Source: DASTFY01 sp963829955 (GTDB taxonomy: Bacteria > Actinomycetota > Acidimicrobiia > Acidimicrobiales > Ilumatobacteraceae). From it: a DNA stretch of 64,000 nt. The notes under the pieces were generated by a model. That model searched no databases, had not been told where the DNA came from, and worked only from the letters and a program-made list of their open reading frames with translations. This document shows positions 62,284 to 64,000 of the stretch, in pieces. Position 1 is the first letter of the stretch. Each line of letters starts with the position of its first letter. The translations under genes and the position numbers were made by a program. The stretch is taken from the NCBI GenBank assembly GCA_963829955.1, contig CAWHKS010000005.1:228497-292496 (forward strand), written 5' to 3'.

Positions 62284-63111
62284 TCAGAAGGTGATCGCTT
62301 TGAACGCTTCGGTCTGAGCGGTGAGCGCGCGTTCGGTCGGCAGCCGTTCCATGCTCGATGCCCCGTAGAACCCGTGGACGCCGACCGAGCGCTGCAGCAC
62401 GTAGGTCGCGTCGTCGGGCGTGGCGATGGGCCCGCCGTGGCAGAGCACGATCACGTCGGGTCGCTCGGAGCGGGCTGCCTCCGCCCACGCGTCGATGCGT
62501 TCGACGCAGTCGTCGAGTGTCAGCGCGGTCTCCGCGCCGATCGACCCGCCGGTGGTCAGGCCCATGTGGCACACGATGATGTCGCAGCCTGCCTCGGTCA
62601 TCGCCACGGCGTCGGCCGCACTGAACACGTAGGGGGTGGTCAACAGGTCGAGCGACGACGCTTCGGCGATCATTGCCACCTCGAGCGCGTAGCTCATGCC
62701 GGTCTCTTCGAGGTTCTGGCGAAACACGCCGTCGATGAGTCCGACCGTCGGAAAGTTCTGCACCCCGGCGAAGCCCAGCCTGGCGAGTTCGGGGAGGAAG
62801 ATCTCGGGCCGGTAGAACGGGTCGGTGCCGTTGACGCCAGCGAGCACGGGTGTGTGCTTGACGACGGGCAGCACTTCTTTGGCCATGTCGAGCACGATCT
62901 CGTTGGCGTTGCCGTACGCCAGGAGGCCGGCGAGTGATCCGCGTCCAGCCATCCGGTATCGCCCGGAGTTGTAGATGACGATGAGGTCGATGCCTCCGTC
63001 CTCCTCACACTTGGCCGACAGTCCCGTACCTGCACCGCCGCCGACGATGGGCTCACGTCGTTCGATCATCCCGTGGAAGCGCTCGAGGATCTGGTGTCGT
63101 GTCGAAGCCAT
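62284..63111 (-). CDS. Phosphoenolpyruvate-hydrolase-like TIM-barrel protein (COG5564 type)
   Basis: 275 residues. MASTRHQILERFHGMIERRE PIVGGGAGTGLSAKCEEDGG IDLIVIYNSGRYRMAGRGSL AGLLAYGNANEIV is the hallmark start of this family, followed by PVLAGVNGTDPFYRPEIFLP, NFPTVGLIDGVFRQNLEETG MSYALEV and CDIIVCHMGLTTGGSIGA, and GVHGFYGASSMERLP. The family is a TIM barrel of the PEP/pyruvate type that is nearly always encoded beside, or fused to, a Tm-1-like/UPF0261 protein. The actual reaction is not established. Its start overlaps the stop of that partner by one base. Confidence 0.88.
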   Translation of the reverse strand: MASTRHQILERFHGMIERREPIVGGGAGTGLSAKCEEDGGIDLIVIYNSGRYRMAGRGSLAGLLAYGNANEIVLDMAKEVLPVVKHTPVLAGVNGTDPFYRPEIFLPELARLGFAGVQNFPTVGLIDGVFRQNLEETGMSYALEVAMIAEASSLDLLTTPYVFSAADAVAMTEAGCDIIVCHMGLTTGGSIGAETALTLDDCVERIDAWAEAARSERPDVIVLCHGGPIATPDDATYVLQRSVGVHGFYGASSMERLPTERALTAQTEAFKAITF

Positions 63112-64000
63112 CAGTGCGCGCCGGTCGCTGTGTCGCCGTCGCTCGCGACGGTGAGCATGACGTCATCGAATGCCGCGAGCACTGCTTCGACGAACGTCTC
63201 GTCGTTGATGTTCGCGGCCACACGGCCCACTGTGCGGTTCTCGGTCCGCACCACGTTGGCTTCGATCGTCGCGAACAAGGCCTCGTCGGCCTCGGGGTCG
63301 TGGAACGGTTGGCCGGGGGCGTCGATCATCGACACGCCGCCTTCGGGCAGCAGGAACCGGACGGGCCCGTGACAGGCGTTGAGTTTGTGGGCGATGAACT
63401 CGCCGACGGCGACGTTCTCCTCCGGCGTCGTGCGCATGAGCGTGACCTGGGAGTTGTGCACGTGCAGATTCCGCTCGGCGAAGCGTGCCGGCACCGTGTC
63501 GAGGGCGCCGAAGTTGACCATGTCGACGGCGCCGACAGAACCGACATAGGGCACTCCCGTGCGGGCGATCGCACCGATGCGGTCGGACCCGGCCGAGAAG
63601 ACGCCGCCCGCGACGTAATCGGCGACCTCTGTGGTGGTCATGTCGAGAACCCCGACGATCAGTCCCGAGTCGACCAGCTTTTCCATCGACTGCCCGCCGG
63701 TACCGGTGGCGTGGAACACGAGGGGATCGAACCGTCCGGCCAGTTCCGCGGCGAGGCGCGTCACCAGGGGAGTGGTGACACCGAACATCGTCAGTCCGAT
63801 CGGTGCGAGGTCATCGCTGCTAGCCGGTATCGGGTTGGCGACCATGCCGGCCATCGCGTTGGCCGCGTTGCCAAGCACGTGCCGGGAGATGCGGTTGAGA
63901 CCGGCGACGTCGGTGACCGAGTACATCATGGCGATGTCGGAGGGACCGACGTACGGGGCAACGTTCGACGATGCCACGGTCGACACCATCAGTTTGGGTA
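63111..64000 (-). CDS. Tm-1-like/UPF0261 protein (5' end beyond window)
   Basis: C-terminal 296 residues; the frame is open to the right edge (PKLMVSTVASSNVAPYVGPS DIAMMYSVTDVAGLN). Typical elements: ISRHVLGNAANAMAGMV, IGLTMFGVTTPLVTRLAAEL, LVFHATGTGGQSMEKLVDSG, VLDMTTTEVADYVAGGVFSA G, and FIAHKLNACHGPVRFLLPEG GVSMIDAPGQPFHDPEADEA LF. Plant Tm-1 uses this domain with ATP against tobamovirus replication; bacterial members lie in catabolic operons and their biochemical role is not established. About 100 N-terminal residues are outside the window. Confidence 0.9.
   Translation of the reverse strand, partial: PKLMVSTVASSNVAPYVGPSDIAMMYSVTDVAGLNRISRHVLGNAANAMAGMVANPIPASSDDLAPIGLTMFGVTTPLVTRLAAELAGRFDPLVFHATGTGGQSMEKLVDSGLIVGVLDMTTTEVADYVAGGVFSAGSDRIGAIARTGVPYVGSVGAVDMVNFGALDTVPARFAERNLHVHNSQVTLMRTTPEENVAVGEFIAHKLNACHGPVRFLLPEGGVSMIDAPGQPFHDPEADEALFATIEANVVRTENRTVGRVAANINDETFVEAVLAAFDDVMLTVASDGDTATGAH

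Overview
The window is GC-rich, densely coding DNA from an actinobacterium. Evidence includes a mycothiol-type DsbA reductase, a BTAD/SARP regulator, frequent GTG starts, GTGA/ATGA/TGATG start-stop overlaps and stand-alone ASCH, DinB and RidA genes. A deep-branching actinobacterial class such as Acidimicrobiia would fit, but that is an inference from family flavour. No rRNA, complete tRNA, CRISPR array or phage structural module was seen.

Layout. 1-5991: nhaA (cut by the left edge), small unknown genes, a large unknown protein and an epoxide hydrolase. 6-10.7 kb: a gene graveyard holding pieces of two LuxR-type ATPase regulators, an integrase scrap, the end of an ISL3 transposase and a methylase scrap, with an intact PAP2 phosphatase and a cupredoxin lipoprotein among them. 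10.8-13.7 kb: an orphan NuoF-like flavoprotein and an IS3-family element with recognisable ends. 13.8-20.7 kb: acetyltransferases, an HD-domain/LuxR regulator, methyltransferase, ASCH protein, a SnoaL-like protein and a broken homocysteine methyltransferase. 21.2-25.3 kb: a secreted endonuclease/exonuclease/phosphatase-family protein and a Tat-exported GMC dehydrogenase pair. 25.5-34 kb: transposase pieces, glyceraldehyde-3-phosphate reductase, a RidA-HD operon, STAS protein, Hsp20 with a divergent winged-helix gene, and small genes. 34-40 kb: an MFS transporter, a lipoprotein and a corA-patatin-diacylglycerol kinase operon. 40.2-50.4 kb: a segment bounded by two diverged direct repeats, each carrying a piece of tRNA-Met; inside are a CPBP protease, an ArsR/CDF metal-efflux operon, two methyltransferases, DinB, a PQQ-type lipoprotein and nested insertion sequences. 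50.6-57.1 kb: a large SARP/ATPase regulator divergent from a FAD-linked oxidase, a UPF0316 membrane protein and a DsbA-like reductase. 57.2-58.2 kb: a second, decayed copy of the IS3 element. 58.3-64 kb: one tightly packed minus-strand catabolic operon.

The right-end operon is the most coherent system. A Tm-1-like/UPF0261 protein and its TIM-barrel partner, a cupin, a sugar-phosphate-isomerase-like TIM barrel, an enolase-superfamily enzyme, a VOC protein and a 2-hydroxyacid dehydrogenase run in one direction, with one-base TGATG overlaps at two junctions. The set looks like a pathway for an unidentified sugar acid or related hydroxy acid, and it continues past the right edge.

Many otherwise well-conserved genes carry small indel frameshifts (GMC dehydrogenase, diacylglycerol kinase, patatin, DUF1232, MFS, GAP-family and homocysteine methyltransferase genes, a small membrane protein), while the right-end operon has none. 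Either uncorrected sequencing indels or real gene decay could explain this. Such genes are marked as pseudogenes, with the frames given, so that they can be re-read if the sequence is corrected.
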